Source: Letharia columbiana
Lineage: Eukaryota > Ascomycota > Lecanoromycetes > Lecanorales > Parmeliaceae
Direction of reading: 5' to 3'
Length of the DNA stretch: 64,000 nt
Assembly (NCBI RefSeq): GCF_014066305.1
Contig: NW_023501046.1
Location: 221,001-285,000 of the forward strand
Below the pieces are notes generated by a model, which saw nothing but the letters and a program-made list of their open reading frames with translations, searched no databases and was not told where the DNA came from. The translations under genes and the position numbers were made by a program. Below, one piece after another: positions 20,177 through 31,034 of this stretch. How positions within the stretch are numbered: the first letter of the stretch is position 1; each line of letters opens with the position of its first letter.

Positions 20177-22984
20177 ATGGCAACCTTTCCCTACAACCCT
20201 ACAAGGATCTTGTCTTCGCCCACCTCGGACGATATAATATACATTTTTCAACCTGGTACACCAGGCTCCCCCAATTCCCAGCTACTCGCGCTGAATACAA
20301 CGAGCACGCTCGGCGCTACAAATTTGCCCTGCTCAACCATCTCTCCAACGCTCCCTTTCTTAGATGGACCCCAAAGTGCCTACACACCTACAATTGACGA
20401 TAAAGGGAATATATTGGTGTACTCTGGCAATTGCAGTGATGCAGCGGAGGGGTCAACGTTCTGGCAGTTCACTCCTACAAGCGAAAGCTCGAACCTTAAC
20501 GGAACATGGAAAGAGCTCGACCTATCAATAGGAGGAGTGAGTGGTAATAATGTGCTGGACGGCGCGAACTATCTGGCGGCAGCTCTGGCCTTCTCCAGTA
20601 CGGTCAATGCCACCTCTGAGATGTACATCTTTGGAGGGATGTGCCCCAATTCGACTATCTCAACAGCAGATGATTGGACACAAGCGGCATACTATTCCAG
20701 CAGCATGTTGACCATACAACCCGATTCTCCCCCGGCTTCAACGTATTATCTTGGTATCACGTCAAGCAGAGGGCCACCGATTGCAGAGGCTGGGTTCACC
20801 ATTACCCCACTCATGCCAACCTTCTTCAATACAGGGAACGACAATAGTACCCAATCTCAGAATCAGAACTTCGTCCTGCTTGGAGGTCATACGCAAGCAG
20901 CCTTCATTAATATGTCCCAAGTGGCTCTCTTTTCAATGCCCGAACAAAGCTGGAGCTTCTTGCCTATAGAATCACCAGCAGATGACCCCAATACAGACCT
21001 CGCGGCTAGAGGTATGACCGCGGTCGACCCGAGATCCGGTCATACAGCCCTACTCACCTCAGATGGAAAGAGAGTCATTCTTTTTGGCGGATGGGTAGGA
21101 GATGTGACAAACCTAGCAGATCCGCAATTGGCAGTCCTCGAACTTGGGCAAGGATATGGTGGGAGCGGCGACTGGCAGTGGAGCGTACCAAGCCAAACTG
21201 GACCAGGTCTTGCTGATGGAACAGGAATATATGGTCATGGTGCCACGATGCTCCCAGGTGATGTCATGATGATTGTTGGAGGATATCAAATTCCGGCCTC
21301 CAGTGGCTCGAAGAGGAAACGGGCGGACCCTTCAGCAAGCGCCAACACATACTTTTTCAACACAACATCAAGCACATGGATCACAAGCTATGCTCATCCC
21401 AAAATTGCGACAAGCAATGGTTCTTCTAACAGCGCCGCCGCTAATTCGAATGCTGCTTCGAGGAGAGCTGGACTAGGAGCTGGACTCACTCTCGGCATCT
21501 TGGCGATCATCATCATTGTCGCTGTGTATTTCTGGTACAGTCGTCGATTGAAACGTCGCAGAGATGCACGGGAAGATGAGTTGCGCCATCTGTCAGCTGG
21601 TGCCCATGGAATTAGCTTGTATAATGATGGCTCTAGCCCTACTCCAGCCAGGCCACGTGAAATGACGACTGTGGATTTTGCAGAAGACAATCGGATGTCA
21701 CGAGAGCCTCAGCCACGGCCGCTTGGTCCTGGCGGATATTCCAATGGATCTGGCCGTAGCGAGCCTAACGCGGAGAGGACAGGCCTACTCTTCGAGATAC
21801 CAAGTCCTACACGAGGTTTGCGAAGGTCTCTATACTCTCGAGGAACGTATCAGCCCGCACCACGGTATGAGGATGGACGACAGACTCCCGGATTCAGTAC
21901 CATCCACCCAATTGATGAGCGCGATGAATATGATGAAGGACTCATCGGCGGAACGCAGTCGGGAGACAACGAAATGATGCAAAGAGACGGTCACAACGTG
22001 CTAAGCCACGTCCCAGTTCTGGACCCTTTCCATGACCCAGTGGGTAGTTCACGAACACCGTCACCACAGTCACCGCAGGACAGAGAGCATGAAGTCCGCA
22101 ACTGGGTGTCTGACTGGACAGTTGCGAATGCAATGATGCACTCTCAAGTGGGCCGCCTCTCGCCTGAAAAGAACGATCGAACATCTTCGACGCTTAGTGA
22201 CCAATCTTCCCGTTCTGGCTTGTCGTCTTATTCGATGCAGAACTCGGTCGGAAATTTGAGCAGGAGCCTATCACAGCGCTCGGCGGCGCTGTTCAGCACG
22301 ACTGCCTACCGCTCCACGAATGATACCACACCATCAGATCAATTACAAAGCGCACCACAACGTTACAGTCCTGAGCATCGGCGGTCTCGGTCCTTGACCC
22401 TCGACCCAGTTTTACGGCGGACTGCTGTTTCCGACACTTTGACCACCGCAGGCCCGTCTTTCCCTCAACTGCAATCAGAGGGCGAGGCATTGCTTGGCGA
22501 CTATACGGACTCCGGAGGACCATCCCCAACAAGAAGTCATAGTCGAGCAAGGGGTTGGATGGGGAGTGTACGTCGCGCGTTTTCTGGACTAGATCGAAGC
22601 GCTTCGACGTCGCCTGAGAACAACACAAGCAACTCGTCTTCGCCAACCAAGCGCGTTTTCTCGGAAGGTGGGCTGCCTCGGCGAGCAGCCAGCACAGGCG
22701 CTATGCTGTGGCAGAGAAGACAAGGTGCGAGGGACTGGGATGTCGGCGAGCAGGGAGGTAAAAGTGGTGAACATGAGCAGGATGGCAATGACGAAGAATG
22801 GGACGTTGAATCTGCCGTGGAGAGAAGGGTGGTGCAGGTGATGTTCACAGTGCCAAAAGAAAAGCTACGGGTGGTCAACCGGGGGCCTGATGGCGACGAT
22901 GAAAGCACTTTCAGCGCCGAGGTCAAAGAGGCAGGTGATGGAGTGGAGGATTTTGATAAGGGAAAAGGAAAGGAGAAAGAATAA
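20177..22984 (+). CDS. Kelch-repeat, single-pass membrane protein with disordered tail
   Basis: From the first in-frame ATG the product is 935 aa, with no intron in the body. The N-terminal half has kelch beta-propeller blades (ATSEMYIFGGMCPNS; NFVLLGGHTQAAF; GHTALLTSDGKRVILFGGW; YGHGATMLPGDVMMIVGGY) and many N-glycosylation sequons, indicating an extracellular or luminal domain. One membrane span follows (LGAGLTLGILAIIIIVAVYFWY) with a basic stop-transfer RRLKRRRD. The rest is a 450-residue Ser/Pro-rich cytoplasmic tail. Related fungal proteins carry a signal peptide. Here the frame extends upstream of the ATG with hydrophobic residues (ALGAAAFLGPI), so the true N-terminus may come from an unrecognised upstream exon. 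Function unknown; a surface or wall sensor role is only a guess. Confidence 0.7.
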   Translation: MATFPYNPTRILSSPTSDDIIYIFQPGTPGSPNSQLLALNTTSTLGATNLPCSTISPTLPFLDGPQSAYTPTIDDKGNILVYSGNCSDAAEGSTFWQFTPTSESSNLNGTWKELDLSIGGVSGNNVLDGANYLAAALAFSSTVNATSEMYIFGGMCPNSTISTADDWTQAAYYSSSMLTIQPDSPPASTYYLGITSSRGPPIAEAGFTITPLMPTFFNTGNDNSTQSQNQNFVLLGGHTQAAFINMSQVALFSMPEQSWSFLPIESPADDPNTDLAARGMTAVDPRSGHTALLTSDGKRVILFGGWVGDVTNLADPQLAVLELGQGYGGSGDWQWSVPSQTGPGLADGTGIYGHGATMLPGDVMMIVGGYQIPASSGSKRKRADPSASANTYFFNTTSSTWITSYAHPKIATSNGSSNSAAANSNAASRRAGLGAGLTLGILAIIIIVAVYFWYSRRLKRRRDAREDELRHLSAGAHGISLYNDGSSPTPARPREMTTVDFAEDNRMSREPQPRPLGPGGYSNGSGRSEPNAERTGLLFEIPSPTRGLRRSLYSRGTYQPAPRYEDGRQTPGFSTIHPIDERDEYDEGLIGGTQSGDNEMMQRDGHNVLSHVPVLDPFHDPVGSSRTPSPQSPQDREHEVRNWVSDWTVANAMMHSQVGRLSPEKNDRTSSTLSDQSSRSGLSSYSMQNSVGNLSRSLSQRSAALFSTTAYRSTNDTTPSDQLQSAPQRYSPEHRRSRSLTLDPVLRRTAVSDTLTTAGPSFPQLQSEGEALLGDYTDSGGPSPTRSHSRARGWMGSVRRAFSGLDRSASTSPENNTSNSSSPTKRVFSEGGLPRRAASTGAMLWQRRQGARDWDVGEQGGKSGEHEQDGNDEEWDVESAVERRVVQVMFTVPKEKLRVVNRGPDGDDESTFSAEVKEAGDGVEDFDKGKGKEKE

Positions 22985-24602
22985 GGCGTTCGAGGCATTC
23001 TTCGCAGGATGCGATACTACTTTTGTTCATGTGGATTATCTAGGGAAAATTTTATCGGGCAAATTGACATACGGGAGGACCTATGGGATACTATTGGCAG
23101 CAATGTCAGCGAGCGTGTGAATATAGAGTACATGTATGTCATCAGTCTCCAATTTCCAATCGAATCCAAAATCACATCATCATTCACGTTGTGTCTTACC
23201 TGTTCACGGCGACGCGAGCGAGTCCTGATTGTCTGCCTCACAGAGCCAGCGAGCACGAGCGGGGCTGTGCTCAGGCAGCGGGTCCGCAGCATAGGAGAGG
23301 GAGATGAAACAGCAAGTTGAGGTTTAGAACAGGAGGCAACAAGGAGGCTGAGCGCCTGAGCTATCCAAATACTTGTAGTCAGCTACTGCCGTCTAGCATG
23401 CTTCTAACGCCCTTCTACCGCATCAGAGGGGAAAGATTGGTATGAAAGTGGAATACTCGTATCTTATCCATTATTTCGCGCTAGGTAAGGCAATGCAGGC
23501 TTCCTCTGCCTCCTAACTCCTTAAGGTTTAGCGCGTAATCTTGTACTTTGCTTTAGACGCCGGGATTTTGGACCTCAGGAGAGGATTGAGAGAAGTGTCG
23601 TACCAAACAAGATCTGTTCTATTCCTGGCTTGTCGCATCATCTATATCTTCATCTTCATCTTCATTCCAGAACCCTCGTCTCCAACATCAGACTACTAAA
23701 GTACTCGCCCACATATCCATCGTATTAATTCGCCGACAAGCGCACCGTCACCCCCCCGACTTCCCCCTTCCCCCCCACAATCGATAGCCCATACACGCCC
23801 ATACCCCAGACCAATCCACCAACTTCAGCCGGTAGCGAAAAGAGTCACTTTAGGTGTGGAGCCTCTACTTGCCCGATCTCATATTTTGCGCAGCCTCAGG
23901 GCTTAGACTCTGATATCCACTCTTACCCTTTTCAGACTTCCATGCTAACACATTCATGTTGACCGAATAGCGTTCCACGATCCTGCTCTCATAACAGCGT
24001 GTTACCTGTATGATCTCCACTCGACCTTAACGCTTCGAATTCCGTCACTGCGTCATAATCGTTTGGTGTAAACCTTCTCTATTCTACCTTGCGGAGCGCC
24101 TGAATACAAGAGTATTCCTGCCTACCCAATAATATCCATCATATCAACACACAAGGCCACGTCCTGATATCTACAAAACTACTTGTCCACAAGATCGCTC
24201 GCTACCGTCAAATCTCAATGCGCATTCCATTCGGAGTCAGCTTCTAGAAGCGGAGAAAACATCCCTCGAGGCCCCCAATAGAGACACACAACAACGGTCG
24301 ATCCCGCTCGAAACACTGTTTCTGCCTGAAACAGACGCCGATCGCCGACTGTTCGCCCCCATCCAAGAGGCGAGCAAAGGAGGCATTGCTCAGCGTTCCT
24401 CCTCTTGTCAGGAGGACTCGCACCGACTACCCTTGCACAGCCCCAAAACACAACATCATAGCTCTCGAGCGTACTGGAGCAGATCTTCAAGAGCGCCCTA
24501 CATCGTCTCAAGGCTAGACTCCGCAGCCTACTGAGCACGGGATAGCTGGTTCAACCGAGCGCATTTTCGACCTAATAAAAGCATATAGGAACCTCGTCAA
24601 AC
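22985..24602. other. Long intergenic region / CRZ1 leader
   Basis: About 1.6 kb with no supported gene. The last 900 bp are C-rich and pyrimidine-rich on the plus strand. They probably contain the promoter and a long 5' untranslated leader of CRZ1, as is common for fungal regulators. Open frames on the minus strand here are judged to be chance. Confidence 0.5.
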
Positions 24603-26906
24603 ATGATGGAAACTCAACAACACCGTGGGAGGTCGTTGTCGGCCGGGCGCCAGTCTGACCCCCGTATAAGACATTCTCCATCGCCACAAAATCGTCATAA
24701 CCAATCATCGCCTTCAGGCCTCCCAACCACTTCTACAAACTTCACGTCTCAGGCTTTCGACTCGAACCTCTCCACTACAGCTGGGACTGGTCTACAGTAC
24801 GGCTTGTCTCCCTCATATATGAACGGGTCTGCTCTGCAACCGCAATTTCAACAACACGTGCTACCCAGCAACGACTTCGGTGATCAGAGGTTTGAGCAGT
24901 CATATCAGCAAAATGGTCTAGATCAAAGTTTTGGGCAAGACTCTTCACACATCAACGGTCGACAAGAGGGTCAGTCATATCAATCAGATCCGCTTGGACT
25001 GGGAGCCAATCTGTCCGACTACCGCCAACAAGACTTCGGCGTGAAGCAGGAACAGTCCTACGAACACAGCTTCATACTAGACCCTCAATTGGACCCGCCC
25101 CAGCAGAACCACATAAACCCGGCAGACATAATGAGTAATATTTCCTCACCGCAAATCATGAACCCAACTCCGCCGAGCCTCATGCCGCCAGATGCACATT
25201 CATCAGGACCAGCTTCCCCAATTACGAATCAAGGCCAGCAATGGTCTCCACATCATTCTCGACATGCTTCGCTGGATCCATCCGCTGCCTTCACGAACGG
25301 GCACCAATCGGCAGAATGGTCGGGAATGCTCACAGGATCGCAATTCCAGAACCACCGGAGGGCTCCATCAGAGCATTCCGATGTTTCATCTTCCGTTGCA
25401 CCTTCACCTTACATGGCACAGCAAGATACTTTCGACACTTTCGACCAGAACCCATCGCCAATGTTGAACCCCCAGCAGGACGAACAGCTTTACCAAGGAG
25501 GCCTAGGCATCGAGTCATTTACCCTGTCAGAACCACAGCAGCGGAGGAATAGTCCGAGACATAGCCCTTTTGTGTCACCACGCATGTCCCCTCAGCCTGG
25601 AATGGGACTTGCCCAAGAAAACAATTTCATGCCTTTGTCCCAGGCAAATAACAACTTCAATGGAGGTCCTGGATCGGAGTTGTACACCAACAATCAAGCA
25701 GAAACTTTTCCTCCATTCCAACACGAAGAGAGACTAGGTTCGAACGACATGGGTCAGGCTGCTCAAATGGTACCACCCGAGATCAACGTTGAATATGCAC
25801 CCACGACGCGTCAGCAAAGCTTCGAGCCTCCAAGATATGAGCAGCCTGACATGGATGCATTGAGTCCTCCGGACAGAGGTGACTTTCGCCCTGTTCCACT
25901 CTTGACGCGACCTACTAACAACGAACCAGGTCGAAAAGGGCGCATGCGTGCCAAATCAGATACCAACCTATATTCACGCCCAGCGACTCCCAGCTCTTCG
26001 CACTCGACCTTGGGCTCCACCGACTCACACATCGATCAACGACATCGATCTCTCTCGCCATATGACATGGGTTATTCCCCTAGCGTTTCCAGCTCCAGAG
26101 AAACTTCGCCCGCACCTAGATCACCGTCTCGCCGCTCGTCGACCTCTTCGATCCCGAATCGTGATTACATCCTCGAGCTTGCCGACCCGAGTCGACCACC
26201 GGCTTCTGGAACGGAAAAGCGGATTCAAAAACATCCTGCCACGTTCCAATGCACCCTCTGCCCCAAGAAGTTTACTCGTGCTTACAATCTCCGATCGCAT
26301 CTTCGCACTCATACGGACGAGCGACCATTCGTATGCACAGTCTGTGGCAAGGCTTTCGCTCGTCAACATGATCGCAAAAGGCATGAGGGGTTGCACAGCG
26401 GAGAGAAGAAATTTGTTTGCCGTGGTGAGCTTGGCACAGGCGGCAGCTGGGGATGCGGCAGAAGATTTGCTCGTGCGGACGCTCTCGGCAGGCATTTCCG
26501 AAGCGAAGCCGGCAGAGTCTGCATCAAGCCATTGCTCGATGAAGAGGCGATGGAGCGACAGCGTGTATTCGACGAGCAGATGATGAACCAGAGCATGCAA
26601 GTTGGTGGTATGGCGCCTCAGCCACCTATGAACGGCAACCAGAACGGTGGCTTTGCTCTCCCCGCTGCACTGTTGTTGCAGTACCCGGCTTTGCAGGGTC
26701 TGCAGTGGGATCAACTCGGTCAGCCTGGAGCTGGTGAGGAAGGAGAGATTAGTGGTCGGAGCAGCTTTGATGCCAGTAGCGGTGGGGAGTACTTTGATGA
26801 GGCCGAGGAAGCTGGCTATGTGAGTGGGCCTGGCACGGCATACTCGACCAATAACGGCTGGGAAGGGGAGCTGGGGAGGGGTTGGGCGAGCGATTACGGA
26901 GAGTGA
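24603..26906 (+). CDS. CRZ1: Calcineurin-responsive zinc-finger transcription factor CRZ1/CrzA
   Basis: Single exon, 767 aa. A Gln/Pro/Ser-rich N-terminal activation region is followed by two classical C2H2 fingers at about 549-571 ([20 protein letters not shown]) and 577-599 ([20 protein letters not shown]). A degenerate third unit follows ([18 protein letters not shown]), the arrangement of fungal Crz1. Residues 392-397 read PEINVE, which fits the calcineurin docking consensus PxIxIT. Serine-rich stretches ([10 protein letters not shown] and similar, around 480-530) are typical calcineurin-regulated nuclear localisation regions. In fungi, calcium-activated calcineurin dephosphorylates Crz1, which enters the nucleus and induces stress and cell-wall genes. 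Two Met codons start the frame (24603, 24606). Confidence 0.92.
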   Translation: MMETQQHRGRSLSAGRQSDPRIRHSPSPQNRHNQSSPSGLPTTSTNFTSQAFDSNLSTTAGTGLQYGLSPSYMNGSALQPQFQQHVLPSNDFGDQRFEQSYQQNGLDQSFGQDSSHINGRQEGQSYQSDPLGLGANLSDYRQQDFGVKQEQSYEHSFILDPQLDPPQQNHINPADIMSNISSPQIMNPTPPSLMPPDAHSSGPASPITNQGQQWSPHHSRHASLDPSAAFTNGHQSAEWSGMLTGSQFQNHRRAPSEHSDVSSSVAPSPYMAQQDTFDTFDQNPSPMLNPQQDEQLYQGGLGIESFTLSEPQQRRNSPRHSPFVSPRMSPQPGMGLAQENNFMPLSQANNNFNGGPGSELYTNNQAETFPPFQHEERLGSNDMGQAAQMVPPEINVEYAPTTRQQSFEPPRYEQPDMDALSPPDRGDFRPVPLLTRPTNNEPGRKGRMRAKSDTNLYSRPATPSSSHSTLGSTDSHIDQRHRSLSPYDMGYSPSVSSSRETSPAPRSPSRRSSTSSIPNRDYILELADPSRPPASGTEKRIQKHPATFQCTLCPKKFTRAYNLRSHLRTHTDERPFVCTVCGKAFARQHDRKRHEGLHSGEKKFVCRGELGTGGSWGCGRRFARADALGRHFRSEAGRVCIKPLLDEEAMERQRVFDEQMMNQSMQVGGMAPQPPMNGNQNGGFALPAALLLQYPALQGLQWDQLGQPGAGEEGEISGRSSFDASSGGEYFDEAEEAGYVSGPGTAYSTNNGWEGELGRGWASDYGE

Positions 26907-28189
26907 ATCACTGACGGCTGTATCATGATGCACATGTCACCTGGATCTTGTTTCAACTTGTTTCATAATGTCGGTCATTCTTTTCGGAGGAAATATACCC
27001 ATTGCTGTTGGGATGCTGGACGGATTCACACATCAAGCTGGCTTCCATGGGGAAGGAGCTCAGCACAGGCGCAGGGATTACAACTGTTTCATCGTGGCTG
27101 CTGTACCCTCCAGCGAGTGATGGCTGGGAGTCACATAGACTTGCTTGTTGCATACCATTTTCATTGTTGATGATGATGAATTGAGTGTCTGAATACAGCA
27201 ATCGCTCGATGCAGTCCATCTTACTTGGAGGATTCACATTTAATTACCCTGCGGCGTCAGCTCCGACCGTGAAGCTATCATGGTGAAGTAGAAGTACCTC
27301 CATCGGTATGAGAAAAGGCGAAGAAGGCTCGTCCATATCACAACAGGGGCCTCTACATCGGCCGAGCCTAATGCCGGGGAATACGAATCCGGATTTGATA
27401 TGCGCCACTGAACTCGATGCCTGTCAGCCAGACCAAGTCTCACAAGTTTTCAATGTACTCTAGACAACCCGAGAAACATCTTAGGTATATCAGAAGTGAT
27501 CGAGTCGGAAATGTAGTGTCTTAGGCAGAAAAAGAAAAGTGATAGGAAGCATCCCTTTTTATTGCCACTGTGAAGTAACTAGTTAAGGGGGACTGGGGGG
27601 GGCTTAGCCTTATGAGAAAGGTCACGCCGTTGCCTAGGCCGCAACCAACGAATCAATCAATCAATCAATCAATCAGCAGCTTACTTCGTTTTAAACTAAA
27701 GTAAGTAAAGTAAAGTAAAGTAAAGTAGCTTAGGGAACCCACCTACACAAGATAACCGCCTCGAGCCTGCGATTAGCCTCAAGACTTTACTTCCCATCGT
27801 CCAACAACATCACTTCACATCCCCCAGAAACTAAATACCTTACATACATACATCACACGAGCACTCTCTTCTGCTTCTACTTTTACTTCTACTTCTACTT
27901 CTACCACTTGAACTCCTTCAATTTCTATCTGTCCTTGTCCTCAAACACAACCACTGCATAGGGAGTGCGCACCACAACCTACCTCCCGCAAGCACTAAGC
28001 CTGCGTCGTTTGACCAGTACGTCCTTCTCACCAAACATCAAACCTGCCTCGCTCAACAACCACCTCCACCATTTAACACCCCTCTCCATCTCAACTCCCA
28101 CACATTTTCATCTGCGCAGTATATATTGCTACACTTCTTGACTCTCATCCAAGCAAGGCCGGTCTTGCTGACGTGTACACCCGTACAGC
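26907..28189. other. Intergenic region / RHO1 leader with simple repeats
   Basis: About 1.28 kb. It contains (AATC)n at about 27651-27675, AAAGT repeats at about 27700-27727, and a (TTCTAC)-like tract near 27872-27905. It ends in the pyrimidine-rich RHO1 leader. No additional gene is supported. Confidence 0.5.
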
Positions 28190-29221
28190 ATGGCTGAAAT
28201 CCGACGCAAGCTCGTCATCGTTGGCGACGGTGCCTGCGGAAAGACCTGTCTCCTAATGTAAGTGTCTCCCTTTCCGCTGTCACCATCGCATACGACCCCG
28301 CCCTGCATACCGCTTGCTGACTTCGGCCTTCTTCATCAGCGTCTTCTCCAAGGGCACCTTCCCAGAGGTCAGCATTCCCAGTATCCCATGCCCCGCGTCA
28401 CGCGAGCTTCTACACTTGCCAGCACCAACTGAGCATCGCCACATGTCGACCCTTCCGACTGCCTCCCCCTAGCTACAGCACTGACATCTCCGCTATAGGT
28501 GTACGTCCCCACGGTCTTTGAAAACTACGTTGCCGATGTCGAGGTCGACGGGAAGCACGTCGAATTAGCCTTATGGGATACGGCAGGACAAGAAGATTAT
28601 GACCGTCTCCGTCCACTCTCGTACCCCGATAGCCACGTCATTCTCATTTGCTTCGCCGTCGACTCGCCCGACTCACTGGATAACGTGCAGGAGAAGGTAC
28701 GAGGCACCCCCCGACACAAAATATGCTTTGACATCGCCCTACGGCTATCGAAGAGAACGAAACACTGATACTATTGTTTACACAGTGGATATCCGAGGTG
28801 CTGCATTTCTGCCAAGGTCTCCCGATCATCCTCGTCGGATGTAAGAAAGATCTTCGGTATGACCAGAAGACGATCGAGGAGTTGCATAAGACGTCTCAGA
28901 AGCCTGTGACCCCAGAGCAGGTAAGTTTCTCAAAAGACTGGAGAGAAAGCCGCTCGAAAGCATACTGCACCTTGAACCTCCCGCGCAGCCGGTCGCTAGA
29001 AGCAGCTGTTATATATCCACAAAGAACAAGACAACTGACATGCACGTCTACAGGGTGAGGAGGTGAAGAAGAAGATCGGTGCACGACACTACCTAGAGTG
29101 TTCGGCGAAGACGAATGAGGGAGTGAGGGAGGTTTTTGAGCACGCTACACGCTCAGCACTGCTTTCCAAAAAGGGCAAGCATCACGGGGACGGGAAGAAG
29201 TCGAAGTGTTTGATCCTGTAA
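28190..29221 (+). CDS. RHO1: Rho1 small GTPase
   Basis: Five exons: 28190-28257, 28340-28367, 28499-28696, 28786-28920 and 29054-29221 (introns of 82, 131, 89 and 133 bp); 198 aa. The P-loop GDGACGKTC, switch [11 protein letters not shown], switch [26 protein letters not shown] for guanine specificity and [10 protein letters not shown] are all present. The Rho insert helix ([13 protein letters not shown]) confirms the Rho subfamily. A polybasic tail ([13 protein letters not shown]) precedes the CLIL prenylation box, predicted to be geranylgeranylated. Rho1 activates beta-1,3-glucan synthase and the Pkc1 wall-integrity pathway at the plasma membrane. Exon 2 is only 28 nt. Confidence 0.97.
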
Positions 29222-31034
29222 GAGATCATACATTTAGAGTAGCAGGAGGTGTCAGGAGTGGGCGTGGGGGGCAGCAAAGAAGGAGGTACGGGGGCATTCG
29301 GAGAGCAAAGATACAACCAGTGTTTTTTCTAGAATGCGACATGCGGCCGGTTTCGATCGATCCATACCGAGGGCTCGATCACGTCGGACGGATGAGTCCA
29401 CGAGCTTTTCCTTCCACAATCTTTTTTCCTTTCTGGATTCGGGCGTCCCTCGAGCACCGGACGATCGAAATGGAGTCCATTCCGCATCGTAGCAGCATCC
29501 ACCCATCTGTACCAGCACGCGTTTCTCCTGCCGCCGCGGGGAGGCTGTCTGGTGCGCGCGACACCGGACCATCACTGCGGCTGTGTTTCTACTTTACTTC
29601 TTCATTCAGAGCAGACTAGTATAATCATCCGTTTAAACTCTTTAGTCGTTGTTTCCCATCTCTCTCTCCTTTCCTTTCCTTTCCTTTTCTTTCTTTTTTT
29701 CCTTTCTTTCCTTTCCTTTCCTTTCCTTTTTCCTTTCCTTTCCTTTCCTTTCTTTTCCTTTCCTTTCCTTTCCTTTCCTTTCCTTTCCTTTCCTTTCCTT
29801 TCCTTTCCTTTCCTTTCCTTTCCTTTCCTTTCCTTTCCTTTCCTTTCCTTTCCTTTCCTTTCTTTCCTTTTCTTTTCTTTTTTCTTTCCTTTCCTTCCTT
29901 CCTTTCCTTTCCTTTCCTTTGGCATCCTTTCCTCTAGCATCCCCATCGCAAACGTCGTCCCGTAGCATATATGCCCCCCTTCCCTTCCCTTCCCTTCCCT
30001 TCCCTTCCCTTCCTCCAGATTGTCGTCGTCTGTATCTCCGCCCATCTATACATTGTATGCTTTTACACCTCCACTGCTTATCCGGTCCGGGAGGTCCTCT
30101 TCCCCTTTCCCTTCTCTCAACAGCAATCTTCCCGCTCGATCGCCTTTCTCCCCCGCAGCCATCTTTCCGCTCGATCCCATTCAATTCATAGAGCCCACTT
30201 TTTCCTCTTGTGAGATCTGCCGCATCTTATCTGGCTGTCTGGCTGGCTGGCTGTCTGTCTGTCTGGCTGTCTGGCTGGCTGACTGGTTTCTGTTGTCTGT
30301 TGTTGCTGCTGCTCTGCTGGCTGGCTGCTGGCTGGCTGGTGCTGCTGCTGCTGTCTGAGATGATATGATATGATATGATATGATATGTTGGATATGATAT
30401 GATGGATATGATATGATGGATATGATATGATATGATATGATGGATATGATATGATGGATATGATATGATATGATATGAGATGATATGATATGATGGATAT
30501 GATATGTTTGATATGATATGAGATGATGAGATGAAATAATATGATAGGATAGGATACGAGGAGGAAATAAGTATGATAGGGATGGATAGTTACGTTACAG
30601 GTTCGGGGCGAGGATTCCTCGTTACAGGCTGGATGGATGGATGGAGGGATGGGTCTTGGTTAAGGGATCGATTCAGTTACTGTGCTCAGCAAGGATGGAT
30701 GGCTGGATGGATGGATGGATGGGTCTTGGGGGGTAAGGGGTAGGGACGGTGGATAGTGGGGATGTCATGATGTCGATCTCTGAGGGGCGATAGATAGATA
30801 GATAGATGGATGGGCGGTGAGTGGGTCAGGCAGGGTTGGATAAAGGTGCTTAGGGTTGGGATGGATGGATGGATGATGATGGTGTTGGAGCTTGGTAGAT
30901 TTTTGTTTGAATATACGTAGATACGTATCCATCATCACCCACACGGCGAAGACTAAAGCTGAGGTTTGTTTCCTCCGCCTTCTCCTTTCGAGTCCAGCGC
31001 CCGTCCTTCCATCATCCGTTCCTCGCTTCCTCCG
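29222..31034. repeat. Microsatellite-rich block between RHO1 and RQC1
   Basis: Successive tracts on the plus strand: CCTTT pentamers about 29660-29930; CCCTT pentamers about 29970-30012; CTGG/CTGT about 30228-30350; GATAT-type pentamers with interspersed GGATAT about 30358-30545; GGAT/ATGG tetramers at about 30630-30650, 30693-30722 and 30858-30875; and GATA about 30788-30806. The strand composition switches from pyrimidine-rich to purine-rich near 30355. Open frames of up to 180 codons in this block come from 5-mer repeats and are not genes. Confidence 0.9.

Noticed and set aside
24215..24538. 107-codon minus-strand frame upstream of CRZ1
   Set aside because: It lies in the presumed CRZ1 leader; composition is not coding-like and no homologous motif is seen.
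28368..28498. RHO1 131-bp and 133-bp introns as ILEs
   Set aside because: Lengths are similar to ILEs but no shared motif beyond splice signals and a CTGAC branch site.
29552..30358. Several open frames of 100-180 codons on both strands
   Set aside because: They arise from CCTTT/AAAGG pentamer repeats, which are stop-free in every frame; the translations are pure Phe/Leu/Ser or Lys/Gly/Arg/Glu repeats.
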